Part shown: piece after piece, positions 17,573 to 26,652 of the stretch
Numbering within the stretch: position 1 is the first letter of the stretch
How the letters are laid out: each line of letters begins with the position of its first letter
Source of the DNA: Pedobacter sp. MC2016-24
GTDB lineage: Bacteria; Bacteroidota; Bacteroidia; Sphingobacteriales; Sphingobacteriaceae
DNA length: 64,000 nucleotides
Assembly: GCF_015223055.1 (NCBI RefSeq)
Contig: NZ_JADFBX010000003.1
Coordinates: 310,001-374,000 of the forward strand
Direction of reading: 5' to 3'
Position numbers and translations under genes: made by a program
The notes under the pieces: model-generated
Told to the model about the DNA's origin: nothing
Databases searched by the model: none
The model's input: the letters and a program-made list of their open reading frames with translations, nothing else

Positions 17573-17902
17573 TGGCTGTGTAAGTAAATTAATCCTGGTT
17601 TAACATATTTGTATTCAAATTTAACATGATTAGGTATGAAGTAAGTGCTTTTTTTTAGTATATAGGCCGTTTATTTCTTATATGTTGCTGATAGTTAATG
17701 TCGAATTATTTAAAATACCTCATAGTAGGTATTTTTTTGACATTAATTTTTCTCAAATTTGTAGCATTAATTTCAGTGTTTGAGATTAAGGAAATAAATT
17801 AACTCTGTTTTGATATCATTATCCTATATTCGGACTGTTACTAAAGAGATTTTATCTCCACGGAATAAATATGATGCGGAATATTACAACCAGTCAACCT
17901 CG
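17573..17902. other. Intergenic region between transferases 2 and 3
   Basis: 330 bp. It holds the terminator at 17712-17738, directly followed by TTGACA (17737-17742), which could be the -33 element of a promoter for transferase 3. The last ~93 bp (from TTG 17810) are open in the frame of transferase 3 and may be coding if that gene starts earlier. Confidence 0.5.
17712..17738 (+). terminator. Intrinsic terminator after transferase 2
   Basis: Perfect 9-bp stem AAAATACCT (17712-17720) with AGGTATTTT (17727-17735), 6-nt loop, and a T run extending to 17738. It separates transferase 2 from transferase 3. Confidence 0.7.
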
Positions 17903-19297
17903 ATGACAGAAAAATATGGTACCTATTATAAGATCATCGGTGCTTTAATCGACCTGTTCATTGTCAATTTTTCTGGTTATATCGCTTACCTTCTGGTGCA
18001 TTGGCCAGTAACTACGCTGGACAGGACAAATGTGAATATGATTCATATTTTGCTGATCAATCTGATCTGGTTTAATGTGACTCAGCTGACGCGCTTGTAT
18101 CAGGATATGTTTGCTAAGGATGCGATTCCAACAATTAAACAAAGTCTGTCTTCTTTGCTTCTATTTACGGTTTCTATTATCCTGATCCTATTTTTAACAA
18201 CAGGTTTTGGCGTTTCCAGTAAACTGATTGCCTACATGATGCTGATTTTTGCACCGTCGTTTCTGATGGCTAAAATCATTTTTCTATTGTTGCGCCGCTC
18301 CAGACGCGCCAGTTTGATCAATTACACAGATATCGTAATTGTAGGTGCTGGTCCAGTTGGTGTAGAATTACATAATATTTTTGAAAACCGCCCGTTTTTG
18401 GGCTATCGTGTTGTTGGTTTTTTTGACGACAAACCGCATTTACGTGGAGATGGAATTCCAGTACTGGGTAATGTAAGTGACTGTATTGCTTATGTTAAAA
18501 AGTTTAACATCAAGGAAGTGTATTGTGCACTGCCCGATCGGGCCATCAATAAAATCAACCGACTGATGCGGGAAGCAGATCAGGAAATGGTTCGCTTCAA
18601 ACTAGTGCCGGATGTTAAGGATTATTTCAAGAAAAATGTGAATGTGAAAATGTTGGCGCACTTTCCGATCATCAGTCCGCGTGCAGAACCTTTGGAAAGT
18701 AAAAGTAACCAACTCTTTAAGCGGGTATTTGATGTAGCCTTCTCTTTATTTGTGATTGGATTTGTAATGAGTTGGTTGGTCCCGCTGATCGCATTGCTGA
18801 TCAAACTGGAGTCAAAAGGCCCAATATTTTTTAAGCAATTGCGCTCTGGTAAAGATAATGAGCCTTTCTATTGTTTGAAATTCAGAAGTATGCGGGTAAA
18901 TCAGGATTCTGATAAAACACAAGCTACCAAGAACGACAGTAGAATTACCCGTTTGGGTGCCTTTATGCGAAAAACCAGTATTGATGAATTGCCACAGTTT
19001 TTTAATGTACTAATGGGGGATATGTCAGTGGTGGGGCCCCGGCCCCACATGCTGCAGCACACCCATGAGTATTCTGCGATTATTGATCAGTTCATGGTAC
19101 GCCACCTGGTGCTGCCGGGAATAACCGGTTGGGCGCAGGTAAGCGGGCATAGGGGTGAAACCAAAGAAGAAGGAACTATGGAGGCCCGTGTGGAAGCAGA
19201 TATTTGGTATTTAGAGAATTGGTCGATGTTTTTGGATCTTAAAATTGCTTTCTTAACTGTGTGGCAAGTTTTCGCAGGGCATAAAAACGCGTATTAA
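17903..19297 (+). CDS. Polyprenyl-phosphate sugar-1-phosphate transferase 3 (WcaJ-like)
   Basis: 464 residues from ATG 17903, which matches the paralogues in length and starts just before the first membrane helix (MTEKYGTYYKIIGALIDLFI). A TTG at 17810 would add 31 hydrophilic residues. Rossmann-like IVGAGPVGVELHNIF in the middle; C-terminal sugar transferase domain with KFRSMRVN, DELPQFFNVL, GPRPHM, PGITGWAQVSGHRGET and LENWSM. It is more diverged from the other two, especially in the N-terminal half and in the motif GPVGV, so it may use a different sugar. It appears to have its own promoter. Confidence 0.9.
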   Translation: MTEKYGTYYKIIGALIDLFIVNFSGYIAYLLVHWPVTTLDRTNVNMIHILLINLIWFNVTQLTRLYQDMFAKDAIPTIKQSLSSLLLFTVSIILILFLTTGFGVSSKLIAYMMLIFAPSFLMAKIIFLLLRRSRRASLINYTDIVIVGAGPVGVELHNIFENRPFLGYRVVGFFDDKPHLRGDGIPVLGNVSDCIAYVKKFNIKEVYCALPDRAINKINRLMREADQEMVRFKLVPDVKDYFKKNVNVKMLAHFPIISPRAEPLESKSNQLFKRVFDVAFSLFVIGFVMSWLVPLIALLIKLESKGPIFFKQLRSGKDNEPFYCLKFRSMRVNQDSDKTQATKNDSRITRLGAFMRKTSIDELPQFFNVLMGDMSVVGPRPHMLQHTHEYSAIIDQFMVRHLVLPGITGWAQVSGHRGETKEEGTMEARVEADIWYLENWSMFLDLKIAFLTVWQVFAGHKNAY

Positions 19298-19483
19298 TTT
19301 GAAGTGAATTTTTAAAATTGAATAAAATAAAGCGATTTTTTTATTTAAATCGATGTTAATCACTAACTTAGTGCCGAAATTTAGAGTGTTTTAACTGAAA
19401 ATCAATGTGTTTTTGATGATAATTGCAAATAATGACTAAATAAACATCCCTTTAACAACAATATAACGATTATAAGATTAACT

Positions 19484-20191
19484 ATGAAAAGAAGATTTAC
19501 TATTTTGATATGTGCCGTGCTGATGCTGGTTGGAGTGCGGGTAAATGCACAAACAGATTCTACTGCTGTTGACAGTACAAAACGCAGCATTTACTATATC
19601 AGTGCGCATGCTGCAACACAGGGATTGGGTTTAGAGTTTAAATATTCGCCTTTGGCTAAGTTTAATTTCCGCGCTGGATTTAGTATCCTGCCATTGAAAA
19701 CGGATGGTGTATATAGCATTAAAGCAAATTCAACCGACATTAACCTGAAAGCTGAATTTTCAAATGCCCACCTGATGGCTGACTGGCATCCATTTTTGGA
19801 TAAACAAAACTTTGCAAGCAAGCTGATCCTGACTGCCGGTGCTGCGTATTTCTGGCAAGCTAAAGGTGATGCCATCATTACTTATAACGGAACTAGCTAT
19901 TATGGAGAGATTCCGGTAACCAGTGAAGATTTAGGTGAATTGTACGGATCTGTAAAATGGAACAAAGTTGCGCCGTATGCAGGTTTCGGTTTTGAAAATG
20001 CATTCCCAAAACATAAATTCAATTTAGGCTTTGCTTTAGGTGCTTATTATATGGGTAAACCTGATGTAACCCTAACTGGAACGAAATTGCTGACCAAAAG
20101 TAATCAAAACGAAGAGCAGCTGAGAAAGAACATGTCTGGTTACCGATTTTTACCGGTATTGCAGATTAACTTCAATTACAGCTTAAACTAA
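19484..20191 (+). CDS. Putative outer-membrane beta-barrel protein
   Basis: 235 residues. Signal peptide of 22 residues (LMLVGVRVNA before QTD), then alternating amphipathic beta-strands with aromatic girdles (FNFRAGFSILPL, APYAGFGFENAF, FNLGFALGAYYMG) and the C-terminal strand VLQINFNYSLN ending near an aromatic residue, as in outer-membrane barrels. I do not recognise a specific family. The lipoprotein gene starts 28 bp downstream and shares a terminator with it, so the two probably work together at the outer membrane. Function unknown. Confidence 0.7.
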   Translation: MKRRFTILICAVLMLVGVRVNAQTDSTAVDSTKRSIYYISAHAATQGLGLEFKYSPLAKFNFRAGFSILPLKTDGVYSIKANSTDINLKAEFSNAHLMADWHPFLDKQNFASKLILTAGAAYFWQAKGDAIITYNGTSYYGEIPVTSEDLGELYGSVKWNKVAPYAGFGFENAFPKHKFNLGFALGAYYMGKPDVTLTGTKLLTKSNQNEEQLRKNMSGYRFLPVLQINFNYSLN

Positions 20192-20219
20192 TTATCTACT
20201 TACCTCTAATTGTATCCCA

Positions 20220-21854
20220 ATGAGAACCTTTTTTAAATTATTCAGTTTTGTACTTGCACTGGGCTTTGTGTTCAATAGCTGCAAGAACCCGGCTGACAAT
20301 CTGAACATCCTTGTGGATGCAGACATCATCAAGTATAAAGCAACCTTTATTTTATCGACTTCCGACGGAACTGCGATCCCAAATGACATCACCGTTACGG
20401 CTACAGGCACGGACGCTGGTTCGATCTACGACTTTTCAGGCTCTAAAAAGATTTATGCGCCTGCAGGTGTGGCAACCATTGGTGTTGCGCCAAGTGGGGT
20501 GCCGAAAGGATCAACAAAGCTGAACTTTAACGTTGTGATTAAAGCAACCGGTTTCCTGGATAAAAACCTTCCGGTGAGCATCGAGCAAGATCAGTTTAGC
20601 CAGATCATTAAAGTGACTTTATTGAGAGCAACAACGCCTTCTCCTGCAAGTTCTGTTGTAGTAGCAGAGGTTGGTTTAGGTACTGATGGAAAAACGACAA
20701 CGTCAACCACGATCAGTACACCAGTTACAGGTACGGTTACAGAAACGACTTCAATCACAGTTCCTGCAGGTGTACAGTTTAAAGGTGCTGATGGTACCAT
20801 TTTATCTGGTGGTAACCTGAGCGCACAAGCGGTTAACTTTGATCCGACTGATCCTGCAGCATTGGCTTTATTCCCAGGCGGAAAATTAAGTGCACCAAAC
20901 ATCACTACGCCAGGTGGTACAACTGGTTCTGCGGTATTCTTGCCTGCAGGTTTTACAGACATCCAGATGTTTGTAGGTGGTGTGGAAGTGAAAAACTTTA
21001 CAACCCCGATTAACATTGGCGTTCAATTGGATCCAACGTATAAGCCACAATCTTCGGGTCAGCTTTTAAAGGCTGGTGATAAACTTGCCGTTTACAGTTA
21101 CCAGGTGAGCACAGGTCAGTTTAAATATGAAGGTCTGGCTAACGTAGCGCTGGATGCCAGCAATAAACTTGCAGCTTCTTTTACAACGGATCACTTAACT
21201 GTATTTATTGTTGGTGATGTGGTTTCTACAGCAAGTTGTACAGAACCAAACGTTACGTTTATCGCACCTTGGTTAACTGGTGGAGCTACACGCACGGTAA
21301 ATGTGGAGATTTCAAACAACGACGGTAAGGTGCTTGCAACCTCGGAGGTTTTATTAAAAGACGGATTAGCAGATAAATTCCGCGGTTTACCTCCAATACC
21401 GGTTAGATATAGAATTATTGACGTAACTACAAGCACTGTATTGGCTTCAGGATCAATCGCTGATCCTTGCGCAGGCGGTAACCTTAGCATCACAGTTGGA
21501 CAACCTGGTGGCCCTGCTATACAGAACGTAACCCTGGTGTTAAATGTAGTATGTCCTAACAAAGGACCTGTAACTCCACCTAATTTTGACATGTTCTACA
21601 AAACTGCAGGTGCTGCTGAAAGTGCTTACGTTTTATTGGGAACTGCCAATCAGGGTTTGATCAAAACTTCATTGTTGAAAGTTGGAAGTACTTATGATTT
21701 CAGGGTAACCTGGAAAAATGAAACCAAACGTGTAAATAACAGAACAATCACAGATCTGGATATGTCTACTACGGTTGGTGAAGGCTTAAACTTAGGTACA
21801 AATACCGCTTCTAACAGAGCATTATTAATTGAAGCTTGTAAAAGTTTGAACTAA
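20220..21854 (+). CDS. Large lipoprotein of unknown function
   Basis: 544 residues. Signal peptide with lipobox FNSC; lipidated Cys at residue 21. The mature protein is Thr/Ser/Gly/Pro rich and beta-strand rich (for example TGTVTETTSITVPAGVQFKG), with a segment ~290-330 that resembles a beta-sandwich and further beta domains after it. No catalytic motif is visible. Composition suggests an exposed, elongated surface lipoprotein. It is paired with the barrel gene upstream and followed by a strong terminator at 21888. Confidence 0.7.
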   Translation: MRTFFKLFSFVLALGFVFNSCKNPADNLNILVDADIIKYKATFILSTSDGTAIPNDITVTATGTDAGSIYDFSGSKKIYAPAGVATIGVAPSGVPKGSTKLNFNVVIKATGFLDKNLPVSIEQDQFSQIIKVTLLRATTPSPASSVVVAEVGLGTDGKTTTSTTISTPVTGTVTETTSITVPAGVQFKGADGTILSGGNLSAQAVNFDPTDPAALALFPGGKLSAPNITTPGGTTGSAVFLPAGFTDIQMFVGGVEVKNFTTPINIGVQLDPTYKPQSSGQLLKAGDKLAVYSYQVSTGQFKYEGLANVALDASNKLAASFTTDHLTVFIVGDVVSTASCTEPNVTFIAPWLTGGATRTVNVEISNNDGKVLATSEVLLKDGLADKFRGLPPIPVRYRIIDVTTSTVLASGSIADPCAGGNLSITVGQPGGPAIQNVTLVLNVVCPNKGPVTPPNFDMFYKTAGAAESAYVLLGTANQGLIKTSLLKVGSTYDFRVTWKNETKRVNNRTITDLDMSTTVGEGLNLGTNTASNRALLIEACKSLN

Positions 21855-21887
21855 TCTGCGAGCTTAAAAAGCAAAAATAAAATACGG

Positions 21888-21920
21888 AAACCCGGTCATG
21901 ATTTCATGACCGGGTTTTTT
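21888..21920 (+). terminator. Intrinsic terminator after the lipoprotein gene
   Basis: Arms AAACCCGGTCATG and CATGACCGGGTTT pair perfectly around a short loop, followed by TTT. It ends the 19484-21854 unit. Confidence 0.85.
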
Positions 21921-22037
21921 CATGCGCCTGATTTTTACTTGTTGTGCTGCGATCTGAAGCCGGGGTACATATCAAGTGCCAGCTACTGTAATAATCATGA
22001 TAGATGTTCTTTGCTTTTGCGGAAATATCAATTTATG

Positions 22038-22053
22038 CATGACAGTACATGAC
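22038..22053 (+). promoter_or_regulatory. Direct repeat CATGAC upstream of the rhamnose operon
   Basis: CATGAC occurs at 22038-22043 and again at 22048-22053, exactly 10 bp (one helical turn) apart, about 60 bp upstream of rhaT. A weak -7-like TACTTTAG follows at 22075-22082. The spacing suits a regulator binding one face of the DNA; which regulator is not known. Confidence 0.3.
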
Positions 22054-22109
22054 GCTTTTCTACAGGCATACTCTTACTTTAGGCAAACCAAATTTTAAAA
22101 ACCTAAACG

Positions 22110-23189
22110 ATGCAAATTTTATTCGGTGTTATTTTTCATTTTATCGGCGGCTTCGCCTCCGGGAGTTTTTACATACCTTTTAAGAAGGTTAAGGATTGGG
22201 CCTGGGAAAGCTATTGGATTGTTGGAGGTTTATTCTCCTGGCTGATTGTGCCACCATTGGCTGCATGGTTAACCATTCCCGGGTTTATGGACATCATTGC
22301 CCAAACCAATGGTAAAATTTTGTTGCTGACTTATTTCTTTGGCCTGCTCTGGGGGATTGGTGGTTTAACTTACGGACTTGGCGTACGCTATCTGGGGATT
22401 TCCTTAGGAAGTACCATCATATTGGGCCTGTGTTCTGTTTTTGGCGCTCTGGTTCCTTCTTTATATTACAATTTTAATCCAACACCAGGTAAAGACAGTT
22501 TGTCGGACATGGCTGGTGCACAATGGGGACAAATGGTATTGCTGGGTTTATTGGTCTGTGTGATCGGTATTGTGGTTTGTGGTTTGGCCGGTAGCATGAA
22601 AGAAAAAGACCTTGTGGCTTCTGGTAAAGGAGATCCGTCTAACAAAGATTATAAAATCGGTATTGGTCTGATCGTATCGATCGTTTCGGGTGTGTTAAGC
22701 GCCTGTTTCGCCTTCGGTATTGATGCAGGTAAAGATATGGCCAATCATGCCAACGAAGCCTGGAAAGCTTTGAATCCGGGACAGGGCGAATTTTTGTTCC
22801 AGAATAACGTGACTTACGTGGTGATTTTGTGGGGCGGACTGACCACCAATTTCTTCTGGTGCATGCTGCTAAATAAACGCAACAAAACTTTTGGGGATTA
22901 CACCAATAAAAAAGCACCATTAACAAAAAACTATATTTTCTCTGCACTGGCAGGTACCACCTGGTTTTTACAATTCTTCTTTTATGGAATGGGGGAAAGT
23001 AAATTGGGTAATGGTGCCAGCGGCTGGATTTTGCACATGGCCTGCATCATTTTGGTGGCCAACGGCTGGGGACTGTTCTTTAAAGAATGGACTGGCGTAA
23101 AGAAAAAAACTTTTGCAACTGTAATATCCGGAGTGGCCATCCTCATTTTGTCAATTTTGATTGTGGGATACGGTAACTCCTTGAAATAA
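22110..23189 (+). CDS. rhaT: L-rhamnose/proton symporter RhaT
   Basis: 359 residues, about ten hydrophobic membrane helices in the drug/metabolite transporter-like fold. The start MQILFGVIFHFIGGFASGSFY and the motif YGLGVRYLGISLGSTI are typical of RhaT, which imports L-rhamnose with a proton across the inner membrane. It leads the operon: the aldolase/dehydrogenase gene begins 33 bp downstream. No mutarotase gene is present in this window. Confidence 0.93.
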   Translation: MQILFGVIFHFIGGFASGSFYIPFKKVKDWAWESYWIVGGLFSWLIVPPLAAWLTIPGFMDIIAQTNGKILLLTYFFGLLWGIGGLTYGLGVRYLGISLGSTIILGLCSVFGALVPSLYYNFNPTPGKDSLSDMAGAQWGQMVLLGLLVCVIGIVVCGLAGSMKEKDLVASGKGDPSNKDYKIGIGLIVSIVSGVLSACFAFGIDAGKDMANHANEAWKALNPGQGEFLFQNNVTYVVILWGGLTTNFFWCMLLNKRNKTFGDYTNKKAPLTKNYIFSALAGTTWFLQFFFYGMGESKLGNGASGWILHMACIILVANGWGLFFKEWTGVKKKTFATVISGVAILILSILIVGYGNSLK

Positions 23190-23222
23190 ATAAAAATTTA
23201 AAAGAACCAATGAATACTAATT

Positions 23223-25343
23223 ATGACTACTAAAGCAACTGAATTTAAACATGTAAGCTATTTGTGGGACGATGCAAAGGCGGCTGAAATGGCTGGCGAT
23301 GAGGTTGCATTGTTAATCTACCGTTCAAACCTTTTAGGAGCGGATTTACGTTTAACCAATTATGGTGGAGGAAATACTTCATGCAAGGCGATGGCGAAAG
23401 ACCCATTGACCGGTAAGGAATCTGAAATCATGTGGGTTAAAGGATCTGGTGGTGACTTGGGTACTTTAAAGAAAAGTGGTCTGGCCGCTTTATATGTAGA
23501 TCGCTTACGCGATCTGAAAAATATTTACAGAGGGCTGGATCATGAGGATGAAATGGTGGAATTGTTTAACCACTGTATTTATGACCTGAACTCTAAAGCT
23601 CCTTCAATCGATACACCTTTGCATGGCTTTTTGCCTTTCAAACACATTGATCACTTGCACCCTGATGCGGCAATTGCCATTGCAGCAGCAGCAGATGGTG
23701 AGCAAATTACCAAAGAACTGTTTAACGGCACCATTGGCTGGGTAAAATGGCAAAAACCAGGTTTTGAACTGGGTTTGATGTTGCGTCAGTGCCTGGATGA
23801 AAATCCTGGAATCCGCGGCATCATGCTGGGATCACATGGTTTATTTACCTGGGGTGATACCGCGTTTGAAAGTTATATCAATACTTTGGAAGTGATTGAG
23901 AAATGTGCAGAATACCTGGAAGCCAATTATGGCAAAAAAGGTCCTGTATTTGCCGGACAGAAAATTCAAAGTGCAGAGAAAGCACAACGTGAGAAACAAG
24001 CGGCTGCCATTGCACCGGTATTGCGTGGTTTCTGCTCCAGCGAGCGTCACATGGTAGGACATTTTACCGATGACAGCCGCGTACTCGAGTTTATCAACTC
24101 CAATGATCTGGACCGTTTGGCTCCATTGGGTACCAGCTGCCCGGATCACTTTTTACGTACCAAAATTTCACCATTGGTGTTGAAATTAGACGTGAATGAA
24201 GATTTATCGGATGTTAAAGCCTTAAAAGAAAAATTAGCACCTGAGTTTGAGGCTTACCGTAAAATGTATGCTGAATATTACAACTCATGTAAACACGACA
24301 ATAGCCCGGCCATGCGCGATGCAAATCCGGTGATTATTCTATATCCAGGAATTGGTATGTTTTCTTTCTCTAAAGATAAACAGACAGCCAGGGTAGCTGC
24401 TGAGTTTTATACCAATGCCATCAATGTAATGAAAGGCGCTGAAGCGATTTCATCTTATACTTCTTTACCGAGACAGGAAGCATTTAACATTGAGTACTGG
24501 TTATTGGAAGAAGCTAAATTACAGCGTATGCCTAAACCAAAGCCACTTTCTGGAAAGATAGCTTTAGTAACCGGCAGTGCTGGTGGTATTGGCAAGGCTA
24601 TTGCCCGTAAATTTGTGGAAGAAGGTGCTGTAGTGATCCTGAATGACATGAATGCGGAGCGTTTGCAGAGTGCTGGTGATGAGTTTAACAGCAAATATGG
24701 TAAGGACAGTTATGCTACGGCGATATTGAACGTAACCAGTGCTGCAGATATCGAATCGGCATTCAATACGGCTGCACTTGCTTTTGGTGGTGTAGACATT
24801 GTAGTGAACAATGCAGGTTTGTCGATCTCTAAAACCATTGCTGATCATACTGAACAGGATTGGGACTTATTGTATGATGTATTGGTAAAAGGTCAGTTCC
24901 TGGTTACCCAGGCAGCTGCTGCAGTGATGCAAAAACAAGATAAGGGTGGTGATGTATTGAACATTGTGAGTAAAAATGCCCTGGTGAGCGGTCCGAACAA
25001 TGCGGGTTATGGTTCTGCCAAAGCTGCACAATTGCACCTGAGCCGTTTAAATGCTGCTGAACTGGGTGCCGATGGTATCCGTGTGAATGTGGTAAATCCG
25101 GATGCCGTGATCAGCGATAGCAATATCTGGGCTGGAGGATGGGCTGAAGGTCGTGCGAAAGCTTACGGAATTACTGTGGCTGAGTTGCCTGCATATTATG
25201 CAAAGCGTACCTTGCTGAATGAAATAATTTTACCGGATGATATTGCCAATGCTTGTTTTGCCTTTGTAGGCGGATTGCTGAGCAAATCAACCGGAAATGT
25301 ATTAAATGTGGATGGTGGCGTAGCAACTGCCTTTGTCCGTTAA
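23223..25343 (+). CDS. rhaEW: Bifunctional rhamnulose-1-phosphate aldolase / lactaldehyde dehydrogenase
   Basis: 706 residues. Residues ~15-400 are a class II aldolase/adducin domain with TNYGGGNTSCK and metal-binding His in HLHPDAA and LGSHGLFTWG. Residues ~440-706 are a short-chain dehydrogenase: nucleotide-binding TGSAGGIG near 448, NNAG, and catalytic YGSAK with Tyr 596 and Lys 600. It splits L-rhamnulose-1-phosphate into dihydroxyacetone phosphate and lactaldehyde, then oxidises lactaldehyde, as for the RhaEW/YuxG type fusion. The isomerase gene starts 11 bp downstream. Confidence 0.93.
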   Translation: MTTKATEFKHVSYLWDDAKAAEMAGDEVALLIYRSNLLGADLRLTNYGGGNTSCKAMAKDPLTGKESEIMWVKGSGGDLGTLKKSGLAALYVDRLRDLKNIYRGLDHEDEMVELFNHCIYDLNSKAPSIDTPLHGFLPFKHIDHLHPDAAIAIAAAADGEQITKELFNGTIGWVKWQKPGFELGLMLRQCLDENPGIRGIMLGSHGLFTWGDTAFESYINTLEVIEKCAEYLEANYGKKGPVFAGQKIQSAEKAQREKQAAAIAPVLRGFCSSERHMVGHFTDDSRVLEFINSNDLDRLAPLGTSCPDHFLRTKISPLVLKLDVNEDLSDVKALKEKLAPEFEAYRKMYAEYYNSCKHDNSPAMRDANPVIILYPGIGMFSFSKDKQTARVAAEFYTNAINVMKGAEAISSYTSLPRQEAFNIEYWLLEEAKLQRMPKPKPLSGKIALVTGSAGGIGKAIARKFVEEGAVVILNDMNAERLQSAGDEFNSKYGKDSYATAILNVTSAADIESAFNTAALAFGGVDIVVNNAGLSISKTIADHTEQDWDLLYDVLVKGQFLVTQAAAAVMQKQDKGGDVLNIVSKNALVSGPNNAGYGSAKAAQLHLSRLNAAELGADGIRVNVVNPDAVISDSNIWAGGWAEGRAKAYGITVAELPAYYAKRTLLNEIILPDDIANACFAFVGGLLSKSTGNVLNVDGGVATAFVR

Positions 25344-25354
25344 ACTACTCGAAT

Positions 25355-26629
25355 ATGATCATAGAAAAACACCAGTTAGATGAGCACAACAGTGACCTGT
25401 TGGGCAGCCATAAGCGCAAGCTTGACTTTATTGCCGGCGAAATTGCAAATGCTGATGCCATAATTGAGAAACTGATTGATTTCCAGATTGGGATTCCAAG
25501 CTGGGCCCTGGGTACAGGCGGGACTCGTTTTGGCCGTTTTCCGGCCGGAGGTGAGCCTAGAAATATTGAAGAAAAAATTGAAGATATCGGCCTGTTGCAT
25601 AAATTAAATGCAGCAAGTGGTGCCATTTCATTGCACATTCCCTGGGATACTGCAGACAATGTGCCGGCCATTAAAGCTTTGGTTGCGCAGCACGGTCTGC
25701 GTTTTGATGCGATGAACTCAAATACTTTCCAGGACCAGGCTGGTTCTTCGGAAAGCTATAAGTTCGGTTCTTTGCAGAACGTAGATAAGGGTGTTCGTAA
25801 ACAAGCAATTGAGCACAACATTGAAGTGATCCGTCAGGGTGTAGAACTGGGTTCTAAAGAACTGACCATTTGGTTAGCAGATGGTTCTTGTTTCCCCGGA
25901 CAGTTAAACTTCAGGAAAGCATTCCAGAACACTTTGGAAAGCTTACAGGAGATTTATCAGGCTTTGCCTGCAGATTGGAAAGTGTTTGTAGAATACAAGG
26001 CTTTTGAGCCAAACTTCTATTCAACTACGGTTGGAGATTGGGGACAGTCTTTATTGTATGCCAATAAATTGGGTCCGAAAGCCTATACTTTGGTAGACTT
26101 AGGTCACCATTTGCCAAATGCGAACATTGAACAAATTGTTTCTTTGTTGCTGATGGAAGAGAAATTGGGTGGTTTCCACTTCAATGATTCTAAATATGGT
26201 GATGATGATTTAACGGCCGGAAGTATGAAGCCATATCAGTTGTTCCTGATCTTTAATGAACTGGTGGAAGGTATGGATGCACGTGGTATGAACCATGCCA
26301 GTGACTTGGGTTGGATGATTGATGCTTCGCATAATGTGAAAGATCCATTGGAAGATTTGTTACAATCGGTAGAAGGCATCATGATGGCTTATGCACAAGC
26401 TTTATCTGTTGACCGTAAAGCGCTTCAGGAAGCTCAGGCTTCCAGTGACGTGGCACGTGCACAGGAGATTTTGCAAAATGCTTTCCGTACGGATGTTCGC
26501 CCATTGGTAGCAGAAGCACGTTTGCGTGCCGGCGCCGCTTTGGCACCGCTTGAATTGTTCAGACAATTGAAAGTAAGAGAGAATTTAATTAAAACCCGCG
26601 GGTTGAAAACTGTTGCAACAGGACTGTAA
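25355..26629 (+). CDS. rhaI: L-rhamnose isomerase (TIM-barrel type)
   Basis: 425 residues from ATG 25355; an earlier in-frame start would run into the upstream gene. TIM-barrel sugar isomerase of the Pseudomonas/Gram-positive RhaI type, not the E. coli RhaA type. Metal- and substrate-site segments are visible: EYKAFEPNFYSTTVGDWG, DLGHHLPNANIEQIV and GGFHFNDSKYGDDDLTAGSM. It converts L-rhamnose to L-rhamnulose, the step before the kinase encoded 23 bp downstream. Confidence 0.92.
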   Translation: MIIEKHQLDEHNSDLLGSHKRKLDFIAGEIANADAIIEKLIDFQIGIPSWALGTGGTRFGRFPAGGEPRNIEEKIEDIGLLHKLNAASGAISLHIPWDTADNVPAIKALVAQHGLRFDAMNSNTFQDQAGSSESYKFGSLQNVDKGVRKQAIEHNIEVIRQGVELGSKELTIWLADGSCFPGQLNFRKAFQNTLESLQEIYQALPADWKVFVEYKAFEPNFYSTTVGDWGQSLLYANKLGPKAYTLVDLGHHLPNANIEQIVSLLLMEEKLGGFHFNDSKYGDDDLTAGSMKPYQLFLIFNELVEGMDARGMNHASDLGWMIDASHNVKDPLEDLLQSVEGIMMAYAQALSVDRKALQEAQASSDVARAQEILQNAFRTDVRPLVAEARLRAGAALAPLELFRQLKVRENLIKTRGLKTVATGL

Positions 26630-26652
26630 TTTTTAAAGATATATAATTTGAT

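Noticed and set aside
17810-17902. N-terminal extension of transferase 3 from TTG 17810
   Set aside because: Open in frame, but ATG 17903 gives the same length as the paralogues and starts at the first membrane helix. Not excluded, only less likely.
20591-21016. 141-codon minus-strand ORF inside the lipoprotein gene
   Set aside because: Low-complexity Val/Pro/Thr composition is the mirror of the Thr/Gly-rich lipoprotein; no start context.
21888-21920. Possible operator sharing the CATGAC motif of the rhaT promoter
   Set aside because: The hairpin with its T run is explained as a terminator; the shared CATGAC is short and likely chance.
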